In this document: positions 5,965 to 6,065 of the stretch, piece after piece
Layout of the letters: every line of letters starts with the position of its first letter
Position numbering within the stretch: position 1 is the first letter of the stretch
DNA from: Paracoccaceae bacterium
GTDB lineage: Bacteria; Pseudomonadota; Alphaproteobacteria; Rhodobacterales; Rhodobacteraceae
Length of the DNA: 6,065 nt
Reading direction: 5' to 3'
NCBI GenBank assembly: GCA_018222665.1
Contig: JAAEZW010000126.1
Coordinates: 1-6,065, forward strand
Made by a program: the position numbers and the translations under genes
Notes under the pieces: generated by a model
Seen by the model: the letters and a program-made list of their open reading frames with translations, nothing else
Databases searched by the model: none
Told to the model about the DNA's origin: nothing

Positions 5965-6065
5965 TTATGTTGCAGGCGCCATAATAAAGTCAAAGTTTAC
6001 GTCCCAGTAAAAATCCCCATCAAATCCATGCTCTGAGAGTTTTTTGGGATCATCGATACGATTAA
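5965..6065 (-). CDS. C-terminal 32 codons of an unrecognised gene, cut by the right edge
   Basis: Reading leftward from the edge, one frame stays open to a TAA at 5967-5965 and gives a protein-like tail: NRIDDPKKLSEHGFDGDF then YWDVNFDFIMAPAT. The Asp/Phe/Gly-rich, balanced composition and the ending 25 bases before the nitroreductase start argue for a real gene end. I do not recognise the family; the rest lies beyond the window. Confidence 0.55.
   Translation of the reverse strand, partial: NRIDDPKKLSEHGFDGDFYWDVNFDFIMAPAT

Noticed and set aside
5964..5993. TTGACT, 18 bases, CATAAA as a nitroreductase promoter on the minus strand
   Set aside because: The hexamers are reasonable, but they lie inside the coding end of the upstream gene only 25-54 bases before the TTG; operon read-through explains expression more simply. 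An internal promoter is not excluded.

Overview
The window looks like chromosomal DNA of a marine alphaproteobacterium, most likely a Rhodobacterales (Roseobacter-type) species. That placement is an inference from the gene families (a DmdA-like GcvT-fold protein, a FolB-like paralog, a carnitine/gulonate-type dehydrogenase, a RutE-like nitroreductase), the close packing and the moderate GC of about 50%. No taxonomic marker gene is present. There are eight main coding regions, two of them cut by the window edges, plus a probable 13-codon leader ORF. I see no rRNA, tRNA, CRISPR array or recognisable insertion sequence.

Layout: (1) 1-301, minus: the N-terminal 100 codons of a small membrane protein resembling the NnrU/isoprenylcysteine-methyltransferase (MddA-type) superfamily, running off the left edge. 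(2) 302-428: a divergent promoter region. (3) 391-1975, plus: a compact unit of a 13-codon leader ORF, a GcvT-fold tetrahydrofolate-dependent demethylase resembling DMSP demethylase DmdA, and a FolB-like (dihydroneopterin aldolase family) protein. Both junctions are 4-nt ATGA stop/start overlaps. (4) 1972-5075, minus: a converging four-gene operon, transcribed in the order extended-SDR epimerase/dehydrogenase, hemerythrin-domain protein, 3-hydroxyacyl-CoA-dehydrogenase-family enzyme (carnitine/L-gulonate dehydrogenase type), pyridoxamine-phosphate-oxidase-fold flavoprotein. Its last stop codon overlaps the stop of folB-like on the other strand. (5) 5076-5357: an AT-richer spacer with no convincing gene. 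(6) 5358-6065, minus: a RutE-like nitroreductase and, upstream of it, the last 32 codons of an unrecognised gene. This block is visibly AT-richer (roughly 40% GC in sampled lines).

Working model (inference): the plus-strand pair moves a methyl group from a methylated substrate to tetrahydrofolate, with the FolB-like protein acting on the pterin side. The minus-strand operon encodes NAD- and FMN-dependent redox steps on a hydroxy acid or sugar-like compound, with a diiron protein that senses or handles O2 or NO. Whether the two converging units serve one pathway cannot be settled from sequence. Several start sites needed revision from the longest ORF: TTG 2538, ATG 3546, ATG 5075, TTG 5939 and ATG 1583.
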